48,192 bases of DNA from Oscillatoriales cyanobacterium (GTDB lineage Bacteria; Cyanobacteriota; Cyanobacteriia; Cyanobacteriales; Microcoleaceae): positions 1 to 48,192 of the forward strand of contig RDXX01000062.1 of assembly GCA_004292955.1 (NCBI GenBank). Reading direction: 5' to 3'. Both the position numbers and the translations under genes were made by a program. Below, piece after piece: positions 16,812-24,421 of this stretch; the first letter of the stretch is position 1, and every line of letters starts with the position of its first letter. Under the pieces are notes generated by a model. That model saw only the letters and a program-made list of their open reading frames with translations. It ran no database searches and was not told the DNA's origin.

Positions 16812-18566
16812 TCAATTGACTTTGAATCGCGAAATTTCGTGGCGCATCCCCTGGGCTGCTTCGTTCAAAAGGCCGATCGCACTATTGATTTCCCGCAAAG
16901 CATCAGCCGTTTGCAGGGAAGTTTCGGCCAACTGCGCCATAGTTTCGCTAATTTGCTGAGCTCCTTCCGATTGAGCTTCCATGCCTCTATTTACCGAATC
17001 GAAGCGGGGAGTGAGAGATTGTACTTGCTGAATAATTTCGGCTAATTGCACGCCGATGTTACGAATATCTTCCATCCCTTTGCTGACTTCATGGGAGAAT
17101 TTATCCATTTCCATCACCCCAGTAGAAACGGCTGACTGCATCTCTTTAACCATGTTTTCAATATCGAGTGTGGCAACGGCTGTTTGGTCGGCTAGGCGGC
17201 GAATTTCGCGGGCGACGACGGCAAAACCCATGCCGTATTCTCCGGCTTTTTCGGCTTCGATCGCTGCATTTAAGGAAAGTAAATTAGTTTGATCGGCTAC
17301 TTTTGTAATCGTGGTAACAATGCTGTTGATATTGTTGGCTTTTTCGCTAATGATTCCGAGTTTGTTAGAGATAGAAATGGTAGCATTTCCCAAGACTTTC
17401 ATGGTATTCTCCATGCGAACTAACTCTTTTTGACCTGTGCTAGCTTCGCGGGCAGTTGACTCTGCCATGTGGGAAACTTCATCCATCGTTTTTACGAGTT
17501 TACCACTGGTGGCTGCGATTTCTTTGGCAGTAGCTACAACTTCGTTGGTGGATGCTGCTTGTTCGTTGACTGTGGCTTCTAATTGTTTGCCAGAAGCGGC
17601 TATTTGGGTGGCTGATGAAGTGATTTGTATGCCCGATGTTTGCACTTGTTTGATTAATCCGGCCAAACCGCGATTCATGCTGCGGAAGGAGTTCTCCAAT
17701 TTGCTAATTTCGTCTTTGGTGTCGCTGACATGAACTTCTCCTGTTAAATCGCCGATCGACATTTTCTCTGCTACATCCACCACTCCGGCAATTTTAGCCC
17801 CTAACGGTTTGGCGATCGTATTGCTAAAGTACAGTCCAAACAGTACGGCCGTTAAAGGGCCCAGCAGCGTGCCTAAAATCACCCAGAACCGAGTTTGACT
17901 GATATCTTCGGTGGCAGCTTTGCCTGAGTCTGCTGCTAATTGGCGATCGTAGTTCAGGAGTTCCAGCATTCCCTCTGTCGCAGCTTGAAATGTAATTACT
18001 TTCTCGTTCAAAGCTTTGTCGTTCATTCTGTTAAGCACCTCAACTGCTGATGCAGCAGTTGCTAGTTCAGGTGATTTAGTTTTACCCTGTTTGAGCAAAT
18101 CAATTTGGATTTGCCGGGGATTGACAATGCCTATTCTTTCATATTCTTTATTGAGTTCTTGGAATTCTTTGTGAGCCTCAGTCCACTTTTGCCACAGCGG
18201 TTTAAATTTTTGATAAAGTTTGTCTTCTTCCTCGTTGCGCCCAAGTTTATCGTACTCTTGAAAACCTTGATTTATCTGATTCCAAGCATTATTTATTCTC
18301 GCGATTTCTCGGCGTCTTTGGTCAGCATTGATTGCTTCGTTGAGCAGCATCCGATCGGAAGACTGCACCTGTGTTTGTCCTTCGTTGATTTTCCACAAAG
18401 CGACGGTGCTGGGATAAGCATCGTTGGCGATCGATTTCAGGTGCCCGGATAGCCGAAAATTTCCGCTGGCGCCGACTAAAGCTACAACAAGCACGATCGC
18501 CCCCATGAACACAAACGCAGCGATCATGCGTCTTTGCAAAGTCATATGCTTAAAAATATTGTCCAT
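16812..18566 (-). CDS. Methyl-accepting chemotaxis protein with 4HB sensor and HAMP (MCP1)
   Basis: A 584-residue receptor. TM1 (about 14-34, MIAAFVFMGAIVLVVALVG) and TM2 (about 228-248) bracket a four-helix-bundle ligand domain rich in charged helices (LYQKFKPLWQKWTEAHKEF). A HAMP domain (VDVAEKMSIGDLTGEVHV) and a long signalling coiled coil follow. Signalling segments such as [43 protein letters not shown] and [11 protein letters not shown] are very like those of WspA. It is the first receptor of the trio and the parent-like paralogue of the HAMP-less third receptor. It is predicted to sit in the plasma membrane and to regulate CheA through the two CheW proteins. Confidence 0.95.
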   Translation of the reverse strand: MDNIFKHMTLQRRMIAAFVFMGAIVLVVALVGASGNFRLSGHLKSIANDAYPSTVALWKINEGQTQVQSSDRMLLNEAINADQRRREIARINNAWNQINQGFQEYDKLGRNEEEDKLYQKFKPLWQKWTEAHKEFQELNKEYERIGIVNPRQIQIDLLKQGKTKSPELATAASAVEVLNRMNDKALNEKVITFQAATEGMLELLNYDRQLAADSGKAATEDISQTRFWVILGTLLGPLTAVLFGLYFSNTIAKPLGAKIAGVVDVAEKMSIGDLTGEVHVSDTKDEISKLENSFRSMNRGLAGLIKQVQTSGIQITSSATQIAASGKQLEATVNEQAASTNEVVATAKEIAATSGKLVKTMDEVSHMAESTAREASTGQKELVRMENTMKVLGNATISISNKLGIISEKANNINSIVTTITKVADQTNLLSLNAAIEAEKAGEYGMGFAVVAREIRRLADQTAVATLDIENMVKEMQSAVSTGVMEMDKFSHEVSKGMEDIRNIGVQLAEIIQQVQSLTPRFDSVNRGMEAQSEGAQQISETMAQLAETSLQTADALREINSAIGLLNEAAQGMRHEISRFKVN

Positions 18567-18583
18567 GCTTCGATTCTCAGTTA

Positions 18584-18725
18584 TTACCAGAAAGAATTGG
18601 TTGAAAGCCTCTCCCTTTGAGGGAGAAATTAAACTCAGACTATTAATTACTCCAATCCTCTTCCTTGTAGGTAGAGGTCGCCCTCAACTGTCAACTGTCA
18701 ACTATCAACTGTCAACTGTCAACTG
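18584..18725. repeat. Dispersed repeat ending in CAACTGT heptamers
   Basis: This cheR-MCP1 spacer runs from about TTACCAGAAAGAATTGGTTG through ACTCCAATCCTCTTCCTT to TCAACTGTCAACTGTCAAC heptamers. The same order of segments occurs in reverse orientation at about 45696-45835, so it is a dispersed repeat of about 130-140 bases rather than unique spacer. No gene is supported. Confidence 0.7.
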
Positions 18726-18735
18726 AATTCTTAGG

Positions 18736-20064
18736 CTATTTTTCCATTCGCTGAATGCGCCGGCGGACGATCGCAGCACCGGCAATATCTCCTCGCTCTT
18801 CTTTGAGCAAAGCTAGGTGAATTAGTCCTTCATAGTGATCCGGCTTGAGGTAAGTTGCTTTTTGGAAAGATTGCTCAGCTTGTTGGCGATCGCCCCTTGC
18901 TTGATAAACTTGGCCCAATAAGACGTAAGCATCAGCATTCGTGGGATTTTGACTGAGGTAAGTTTCGCACAGTTTGGCTGCTTCCTGCAATTGTCCGCGA
19001 TCGGCCAAACGTCGCGCTGCGTCTAAATCCGCACTCGCAGACTTAGCAGGATCTGGTGGTGGGGCGATCGCCCGAATTGGCAAAATCCCCGAATTCTCAT
19101 TCTCTCTCGGATATTTTTGATGGGAAGTAGAGGATTTACTGTTAATACTTGGCAACTGATCGTTGCGAAGATTTTCCCTATTTCCCGCGTGTTTAAACTC
19201 TCGAACAATCCGCGAATAACTGATATTAGTCGGCTCTTTTTTGACCTGAACTTGCGGGCTGTATGGAATATCTGTTTTGCGGTAAGCAAATGCTAGGGAA
19301 TGACGCACCGAGACAAATTGAGGAGGCAGTTTCTGCCCGCTTTCTGAGTGACCCAAAAATAATATTCCTGTTTTGTTTAACAATCGATTTAACAGTTGAA
19401 TGGTCTGATTTCTGCCTGTTTGATCGAAATAAATTAACACATTGCGACAAAAAATTGCATCGTAAGGAAGTTGGTTAGATAAAAAATAGCTATCTAGAAT
19501 ATTACCCTGAATAAAATTAACTTTCCTTCTCACCAAGTCGTTCAACTGATAAAGATCTCCCGGCACCGGAGTAAAATAGCGATCGCGAAAATCTAAGTTT
19601 TTGTCGCGGAAAGAGTTTCTGCCGTAAACTGCGCGCTGGGCTTTTTTGAGAGCAACTTTGCTGATGTCTGCCGCATCGATGCTGAAGTTGATCGGATTTA
19701 AACCAGCGTCTAGTAGGGCGATCGCGATCGAGTAAGGTTCCTCTCCCGTCGAACAAGGAAGGCTCAACACGCGCAGGGTTTTGCCGGGATTTTGTGGAAA
19801 CCATTCCGAAAGCGCGTAGCGGCTCAAAAAAACAAAAGGTTCGCGATCGCGAAAAAACCAAGTTTCCGGTATCACGACAGCTTCGATTAATTCTTCCAAT
19901 TCTGGAGCGGATGTTTGCAATTTTGTCAAGTAAATACTGATATCCGTTAAACTGCAATCTTCCATCCGACGGTTAACGGCTCTAGTAATTGTATTAGACC
20001 CAATAGTCAGGGCATCTAAACCAATTTTTTGTCTGAGTAGAGCTTCAATTGCTACTTGTGTCAT
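18736..20064 (-). CDS. cheR: Chemoreceptor methyltransferase CheR with TPR tail (WspC-like)
   Basis: CheR methylates receptor glutamates using SAM, opposing CheB. The frame is open to 20211 only because it reads through a heptamer repeat array. The start is taken at ATG 20064, giving MTQVAIEALLRQKIG and 442 residues. An N-terminal helical domain with RRMEDCSLTDISIYL, the receptor-handling region VVIPETWFFRD, the SAM-binding loop LSLPCSTGEEPYSIA (100-114) and FCRNVLIYFD mark the catalytic part (1-270). After a low-complexity linker come tetratricopeptide repeats (about 345-442; AYVLLGQVYQARGDRQQAE). WspC has the same CheR-TPR order. It follows cheW1 in transcription, with a repeat-filled 283-base gap. 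Confidence 0.94.
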   Translation of the reverse strand: MTQVAIEALLRQKIGLDALTIGSNTITRAVNRRMEDCSLTDISIYLTKLQTSAPELEELIEAVVIPETWFFRDREPFVFLSRYALSEWFPQNPGKTLRVLSLPCSTGEEPYSIAIALLDAGLNPINFSIDAADISKVALKKAQRAVYGRNSFRDKNLDFRDRYFTPVPGDLYQLNDLVRRKVNFIQGNILDSYFLSNQLPYDAIFCRNVLIYFDQTGRNQTIQLLNRLLNKTGILFLGHSESGQKLPPQFVSVRHSLAFAYRKTDIPYSPQVQVKKEPTNISYSRIVREFKHAGNRENLRNDQLPSINSKSSTSHQKYPRENENSGILPIRAIAPPPDPAKSASADLDAARRLADRGQLQEAAKLCETYLSQNPTNADAYVLLGQVYQARGDRQQAEQSFQKATYLKPDHYEGLIHLALLKEERGDIAGAAIVRRRIQRMEK

Positions 20065-20079
20065 TGATTTTAGCTCGTA

Positions 20080-20177
20080 TGACAGTTGACAGTTGACAGT
20101 TGACAGTTGACAGTTGACAGTTGACAGTTGACAGTTGACAGTTGACAGTTGACAGTTGACAGTTGACAGTTGACAGT
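20080..20177. repeat. TGACAGT heptamer array, 14 exact copies
   Basis: Fourteen perfect head-to-tail TGACAGT units, 98 bases, end 16 bases upstream of the cheR ATG at 20064. Read on the minus strand they encode a repeating CQLSTVN heptapeptide in frame with CheR. Because the unit is not a multiple of three, each gain or loss shifts the upstream frame. Confidence 0.95.
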
Positions 20178-20263
20178 TACCAATTACCCATTGCCAATGA
20201 CTAATGACCAATTACCCATTGCCAATGACTAATGACTAATGACCAATTACCCATTGCCAATGA

Positions 20264-20333
20264 CCAATAACCAATAACCAATAACCAATAACCAATAACC
20301 AATAACCAATAACCAATAACCAATAACCAATGA
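20264..20333. repeat. CCAATAA heptamer array
   Basis: Nine exact CCAATAA units followed by one CCAATGA variant. They lie between cheW1 and cheR, and degenerate CCAATGACTAATGA-type sequence links this array to the TGACAGT array. Together the two arrays fill almost the entire spacer. Confidence 0.95.
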
Positions 20334-20347
20334 CCAATGACTAAATC

Positions 20348-20833
20348 TCAGTCTTCCTGCTGGGGAAGCAGATAAGTTTTTTGGGATTCAGGCAGCAGAT
20401 GTTCTACCCTGACAAATTGAATCATACCGCGATCGTCTGCAATCATTTCTCCCAAATAAGGAGTGCTGTCAATCTTAATGCCGGGACTAACAAATTCGGT
20501 TTCTGGTTTGTCGAGAGTTTCTGTCACCCGTTCCGCCATCAGCCCTAAAATTAGGGGGCCGTGCAAACTGTGGTTGTTCCCCTCAGAAGTATTGGGAAAC
20601 TGGCAATTGACTAAGACAATGCGCGTGCTCAAGTAAGCGCGGGCGGCCGTCCCCTGTATCATTTGGCACAAATCAATGACCGGGACGAGATGTCCTCGGT
20701 AGTTAAACAAGCCGGGAATGTATTCCGGCGCGTTGTGGAGTTTTTTCAAGGTGACAGTGGGAACTACTTCGACTACGCGCCTGCTATCGAGGGCATAGCG
20801 ATCGTCCCCGACATAAAAAAGTAACATCAACAT
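20348..20833 (-). CDS. cheW: CheW-like coupling protein (WspB-like)
   Basis: A 161-residue single CheW domain that should couple the receptors to CheA. The fold is recognisable from MLMLLFYVGDDRYALDSRRV at the N-terminus, VVEVVPTVTLKKLHNAPEYI, and the conserved core YIPGLFNYRGHLVPVIDLCQ. It is the first gene of the chemosensory cluster, matching WspB; the second, cysteine-containing CheW lies downstream. The start is the ATG at 20833, with another in-frame ATG two codons later at 20827. No strong ribosome binding site is visible for either. The promoter of the cluster should lie in the divergent region 20834-20977 shared with the BON-like gene. Confidence 0.93.
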   Translation of the reverse strand: MLMLLFYVGDDRYALDSRRVVEVVPTVTLKKLHNAPEYIPGLFNYRGHLVPVIDLCQMIQGTAARAYLSTRIVLVNCQFPNTSEGNNHSLHGPLILGLMAERVTETLDKPETEFVSPGIKIDSTPYLGEMIADDRGMIQFVRVEHLLPESQKTYLLPQQED

Positions 20834-20977
20834 AGGGATACCATTGGAGATTTTAGATTCTGAAAGTCGGTCGAAAAAGCATTTTCAGAAATTTCGCTTA
20901 GTTTTGCAACAATTACGATTCTTTTGGAATTCTAGAGCTATCTTGGAAAAAGTGTATTTTCTGGAGACTCAACTTCT
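20834..20977. promoter_or_regulatory. Divergent promoter region between cheW1 and BON-like gene
   Basis: The 144-base gap separates the minus-strand chemosensory cluster from a plus-strand gene, so it should contain promoters in both directions. GGAGA at about 20963 is a plausible ribosome binding site for the forward gene. No regulator site is recognised. Confidence 0.5.
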
Positions 20978-21322
20978 ATGGGTTGGTTTAAAAGACTGTT
21001 TGGAATGGAAAAGCCTGAAGAGCAGGCTCAACCGATGGCAGAAGTAGTACAGCAAGCTGCCGAAGCACAATCGATTGCTCCTGCTAAAGTCGGCCCAGAC
21101 GGAAATTTTGACGAAAGCGGCCTGGCGAAGCGGGTGGCCTTGGCTTTTGACGGCGATTCAGAAGTTGCTGATATCGAGACTGTTTGGGTTGCTCAGCTCA
21201 GCGGCACGGTTGTTCTCAAGGGTCAAGTTCCCAGTCAGGAAGTTCTTGACAAGTTGGTGGCCATTGCCTCTGCTGAAGAGGGTGCGACGGGCGTGCAAAC
21301 CGATCAAGTGACAGTCGGGTAG
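20978..21322 (+). CDS. Small BON-domain-like protein
   Basis: A 114-residue soluble protein. After a short basic/hydrophobic start (MGWFKRLFGMEKPEEQAQ) and an Ala/Gln-rich stretch comes a segment with the BON pattern: a helix (ESGLAKRVALAFDGD), then strands around VWVAQLSGTVVLKGQVPSQE, a helix DKLVAIASAEEGA, and a final GVQTDQVTVG strand. BON domains bind phospholipid or peptidoglycan-associated surfaces in proteins such as OsmY and Kbp. No signal peptide is evident, so it is probably cytoplasmic or peripheral. It is transcribed alone and followed by a clear intrinsic terminator. The molecular role is unknown. Confidence 0.8.
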   Translation: MGWFKRLFGMEKPEEQAQPMAEVVQQAAEAQSIAPAKVGPDGNFDESGLAKRVALAFDGDSEVADIETVWVAQLSGTVVLKGQVPSQEVLDKLVAIASAEEGATGVQTDQVTVG

Positions 21323-21381
21323 TTCTTCGGATCTCGATCCGTTTCGTTCTGAGTACGATCGAATTAGTCAAAGCTCGATTA

Positions 21382-21405
21382 AACCCGCTATGGCGGGTTT
21401 TTTCC
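21382..21405 (+). terminator. Intrinsic terminator of the BON-like gene
   Basis: AACCCGC and GCGGGTT form a 7-base-pair stem around a TATG loop, followed directly by a T run. It lies about 60 bases after the stop of the BON-like gene. Confidence 0.9.
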
Positions 21406-21489
21406 TGCCTTCTCACCCTCAAAATATTAATTTTTGTAAATAAGCGCGCTTTACTTAAAAAACAGTATAATTGAATACAGAAACTAAAT

Positions 21490-21684
21490 AAGTTTTAGGT
21501 AACAAAAAGCAAACCTGACCTGACCCCGCCCAAAAACGGGTACAAGCCGGGACACTCATGAGGGTCGATCGCAAAATTTTAGACCAAAGTCCCAGCTACC
21601 AGATTCATCTGTGAAGTAAATCTAAAATCTCAAATCTAAAATCGACTGACGATCGTTTTTATCTCAATATAAGGATCGAAAAAT
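21490..21684 (+). promoter_or_regulatory. Possible structured leader of the DUF4278 gene
   Basis: The segment about 21515-21570 can pair at several levels: an outer TGACCC/GGGTCG-like helix, an inner CCCG/CGGG helix and a CTCATGAG palindrome. It is unusually GC-rich for a leader here. It is followed by AAATCTAAAATCTCAAATCT-type heptamers and AAGGA before the DUF4278 start. It matches no riboswitch consensus that I could place. Confidence 0.3.
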
Positions 21685-22056
21685 ATGAAACTCACTTATC
21701 GCGGTGCCAACTACGAGTACGACATTCCGACAGTGGATATGATCGAAGGGGAAGTCGCGGGCAAATATCGGGGTCAAGACTGGAACTATCGGTATCCGAG
21801 ACACCTAGCTGTCCCCAAAAAATACGGCGGTATCAACTCTACCACAAAGCGAGATTTTCAAGCCCAGCAGCAGGTCACAACAGTTGGCGCAGCTTGCGCG
21901 GCGGTTGAATCTGCACCAACTGCTGCGGATTTAGCCCAAGTTCACCGGGTGCATATTTGCAGTATTCTCGATCGACGGAAACAAGTAGCCACAGCCAAAG
22001 GTGATGAAAGATTACTGCGCTTGCTAGAAAGAGAGTGGCAGCAAATGGCCTGTTAG
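21685..22056 (+). CDS. DUF4278 domain protein
   Basis: A 123-residue protein with the DUF4278 N-terminal signature MKLTYRGANYEYDIPTVDM and the KYRGQDWNYRYP motif common in cyanobacterial small proteins. The C-terminal half is a charged helical region (VHRVHICSILDRRKQVATAKGDERLLRLLEREW in two parts). AAGGA lies about 10 bases before the ATG. No function is known for the family; several members are stress- or nutrient-responsive, so the long leader may be regulatory. It is not part of an obvious operon, and a MITE follows. Confidence 0.85.
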   Translation: MKLTYRGANYEYDIPTVDMIEGEVAGKYRGQDWNYRYPRHLAVPKKYGGINSTTKRDFQAQQQVTTVGAACAAVESAPTAADLAQVHRVHICSILDRRKQVATAKGDERLLRLLEREWQQMAC

Positions 22057-22120
22057 GAGATAGCTTGGGAAAATTACAATCCCCGGTTCAATAACCAAAA
22101 AATAGCTTTGATCGTTCGGA

Positions 22121-22256
22121 CTTCAGTCGGGAGCATCTCATTTTTGCAAAAAGCATTTTTTATTGTAGTGCGAGCGTCCTCGCTCGCGAGTTTTTATAGC
22201 TCGCGAGCGACGACGCTCGCACTATAAATACAAAACTGAGATACTCCCCTTCAGTC
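22121..22256. mobile_element. 120-bp MITE with 8-bp target duplication
   Basis: The element at 22129-22248 begins GGGAGCATCTCATTTTTG and ends in the inverted form CAAAACTGAGATACTCCC. An inner palindrome (GTGCGAGCGTC... / ...GACGCTCGCAC) fills its centre. It is flanked on both sides by the 8-base direct repeat CTTCAGTC (22121-22128 and 22249-22256), the mark of transposase-mediated insertion. It has no coding capacity. A larger, nested relative lies at 34467-34820. Confidence 0.9.
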
Positions 22257-22368
22257 CGCATAAATCAAAAAACTCGCATTCCTCACTACAGCACCTCGAT
22301 CGCGCTTAACTAACCGAAGATAATATAAACTACGATCTTAAATTCAGCATCAAAAGCAAGTCAAGAAA

Positions 22369-23019
22369 GTGACAAAAATCCAACTTGCCTATCCCAAAAT
22401 TCCCGACAGCAAAAACGCTCCGTTAGATAAGTGCACAGCCTTTGAAAAGTACGATGGCACTAATCTGCATTGGGTTTGGGAACAGCAACTGGGCTGGTAT
22501 GCGTTTGGAACACGTCGCGACAGATTTGATTTAGACGATCGGGGAATTGCAGAATTTAACGCTGCACATCCGGGTTTGGAGGAAGCGCCGCAGATTTTCG
22601 TCAGAGACTTCGCGAAATCTCTGGAAGTTGTATTTCAGGCGAACCCAGAATATCACAGCCCAGAAATCACGGTATTTACAGAGTTTTTTGGTGCTAGCTC
22701 ATTTGCAGGAATGCACAAACAGGAGGAACCCAAAAATTTGGTGCTGTTAGACGTGCAGGGCGATCGAGGTATTGTCGATCCAGAGCAATTCCTTCGAGAT
22801 TTCAGTTTAGTAAACATTGCCAGAGTTGTGTATCGCGGAAAGTTGACAGGCAAATTTATCGATGAAGTCCGTCAAGGAAAATACGGTGTAGCCGAAGGAG
22901 TTGTTTGTAAAGGAAAGGATAAGGCTAACAGTATCTGGATGGTCAAGATTAAAACTATGGCTTACATGAAAAAACTGCAACAAGCGTTTAAAAATGATTG
23001 GGAGACATATTGGGAATAA
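22369..23019 (+). CDS. Small RNA ligase (Rnl2-like nucleotidyltransferase domain)
   Basis: Predicted ATP-dependent RNA ligase, which seals nicked or broken RNA through a lysyl-AMP intermediate. Covalent nucleotidyltransferase motifs are visible in order: motif I EKYDGTN with nucleophile Lys27, motif Ia FGTRRDRF, motif III VFTEFFGA with Glu105, motif IV AEGVV with Glu177, and motif V VKIKT with Lys193/Lys195. At 216 residues it contains only the catalytic domain, without the C-terminal domain of T4 Rnl2. The start is a GTG at 22369 with a weak AAGAAA upstream. It stands alone on the plus strand but lies within 4 kb of an RtcB ligase and the ATPase/TOPRIM pair, which suggests an RNA-repair setting. 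Confidence 0.88.
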   Translation: MTKIQLAYPKIPDSKNAPLDKCTAFEKYDGTNLHWVWEQQLGWYAFGTRRDRFDLDDRGIAEFNAAHPGLEEAPQIFVRDFAKSLEVVFQANPEYHSPEITVFTEFFGASSFAGMHKQEEPKNLVLLDVQGDRGIVDPEQFLRDFSLVNIARVVYRGKLTGKFIDEVRQGKYGVAEGVVCKGKDKANSIWMVKIKTMAYMKKLQQAFKNDWETYWE

Positions 23020-23065
23020 AATAGCGTTCGCGATACCACGATTTTGTAGAGCGGGTTTGCCAAAA

Positions 23066-23297
23066 TATAGCACTCCTAAATGATTCATGAAGATTTGTAG
23101 GGGTAGTGCCTTTCTTTGCCTACCCCCTATCTATCGGGTAACCACCAGGGTGGTTTTATAGTCATCATAGAAATAGGTACGTAGTTGGGCTTCAGCCCTC
23201 TTTATCTATATGTCTAAAGAGGGCTGAAGCCCAACTACGTACCTTACGGGCCCGCGAGCCCCTACAAGAATTATGCAAATGATTTAGGATTGCTATA
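23066..23297. repeat. TATAGC-ended element with nested 29-bp palindrome
   Basis: Outer ends TATAGCACTCCTAAATGATT (from 23066) and, inverted, TATAGCAATCCTAAATCATT (to 23297) define a MITE-like element flanked by TA. Inside it, arms 23176-23204 and 23215-23243 (starting GGTACGTAGTTGGGCTTCAG) are perfect 29-base inverted repeats with a 10-base loop. It fills the gap between the RNA ligase and the radical-SAM remnant. Confidence 0.75.
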
Positions 23298-23328
23298 AAT
23301 CGAACACGATCTCAAGGGCGAAACCGAT

Positions 23329-23565
23329 TTAAATAACTGAAACTGGTTCCAGCACTTTTTGCTGTTTTGCGCGATCGATGGTTTCTAGCTGTTGCAGCAG
23401 TTGCGCTTTCACTTCATGACGGTAATTAAAGAAATGTTCGCCTAGGCCTAAAAAAGTCATGTAATCGTAGAATAGACGAGGTTTAATCAGAGCGATCGCC
23501 ATCATTTGCCACCAGAAACGAAACCGCGTCGAACGCATGACACCCTGACGCCAACAAACAGCCAA
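23329..23565 (-). pseudogene. C-terminal remnant of a B12-binding radical SAM protein (DUF4070-like)
   Basis: A 78-codon open frame with only a TTG start and text typical of the C-terminus of cobalamin-dependent radical SAM proteins: RQGVMRSTRFRFWWQ, KPRLFYDYMTF and GEHFFNYRHEV. The catalytic CxxxCxxC and B12 domains are absent, and no continuation is found in the 100 bases upstream. It is therefore read as a decayed gene end, probably left by rearrangement at this repeat-rich locus. The family assignment rests on remembered pattern, not alignment. Confidence 0.65.
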
Positions 23566-23664
23566 AAAATAGAACTTAATTGGGGCAATACTTAAGTGGA
23601 TAAAAGCCCACTATAATAATTAAATACTCACATCGAAACGGCTAAAATATAAAGAGATTATGTA

Positions 23665-24420
23665 TTATTTATTTAATTGCTCCTTGATTCTTAAACAAAA
23701 ACTTATAAAATCTTGAAAATTCAGTAAATGATCTGAATTTGCCTCAACTCTTGCCATCAGTTGTTTAAGATAATATTCTTCTTGCACTTCTCTCGGTCTA
23801 GGTTTACTATAAGAAAAATGCGTTTTTGAAGCCAAACTACGTTCTTTAAAAATTTCTCTAAGATAACCTTCATGAAACAAAGCTTTTGTTTTATATCCAA
23901 AAATATCCTTTGTATTTTCCCCATCTTGAACAAATTCACTCGCTAAATCTTCAGGATTATCTTGACTGACATCAAAATATTTAATATATTGCTTCAAAAT
24001 TTCATTATGTTGTGGATTTCTCACAAAAAATTTTCGATTTCCTAAAAACCAAGTTTCCAGACAAACTTTCTGCACAATAACTTCGAGTTGACAATTTACC
24101 GGTAGAGATTGAAAAGGTTTATCTTTTAATTCCGACTTAATTTGCTCATCAGCTTCCGCTTGTTTCTCCGAAACTGTAAAACGATCTGCGTCTGTGAATA
24201 AAACCAAGTAATTATATTGAGGAAATAGGTTGATTTCTTGGATAGCATTAGCAGTAACTCTATAGCAACTGGGAACGCCCATATCACTTTCATAATAATA
24301 ATTATTCTGAGTTGCCGCATCAAAACTATCCACTTCCGTCAATTCTGGAAGCAGCACAGATAACCACTTTTTATAAACAATCGGTTCTGTCTTTCCTTCA
24401 AATACAAAATACAAATTCAT
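23665..24420 (-). CDS. TOPRIM-like protein paired with an AAA ATPase
   Basis: A 251-residue soluble protein. The N-terminus LYFVFEGKTE has an acidic residue after a hydrophobic strand (Glu8). LVLFTDADRF supplies a DxD pair (Asp77/Asp79), the layout of a TOPRIM fold as in OLD nucleases, RloB and the AriB effector of PARIS. A conserved-looking CLETWFLGNRKFF segment follows. Its ATG is one base after the stop of the upstream ATPase gene, so the two are one translational unit. It is predicted to be a nuclease effector or metal-dependent partner controlled by the ATPase. Composition is AT-rich with few GCGATCGC sites, unlike most neighbours, consistent with horizontal acquisition. Anti-phage function is inference. 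Confidence 0.72.
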   Translation of the reverse strand: MNLYFVFEGKTEPIVYKKWLSVLLPELTEVDSFDAATQNNYYYESDMGVPSCYRVTANAIQEINLFPQYNYLVLFTDADRFTVSEKQAEADEQIKSELKDKPFQSLPVNCQLEVIVQKVCLETWFLGNRKFFVRNPQHNEILKQYIKYFDVSQDNPEDLASEFVQDGENTKDIFGYKTKALFHEGYLREIFKERSLASKTHFSYSKPRPREVQEEYYLKQLMARVEANSDHLLNFQDFISFCLRIKEQLNK

Positions 24421-24421
24421 A

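Noticed and set aside
20065..20211. Upstream start for CheR at 20211 giving a 491-residue protein
   Set aside because: The extra residues come from repeat DNA (CQLSTVN units); CheR homologues start near MTQVAIEALL at 20064.
20080..20333. CRISPR array
   Set aside because: Repeats are seven bases, contiguous and without spacers; there are no cas genes.
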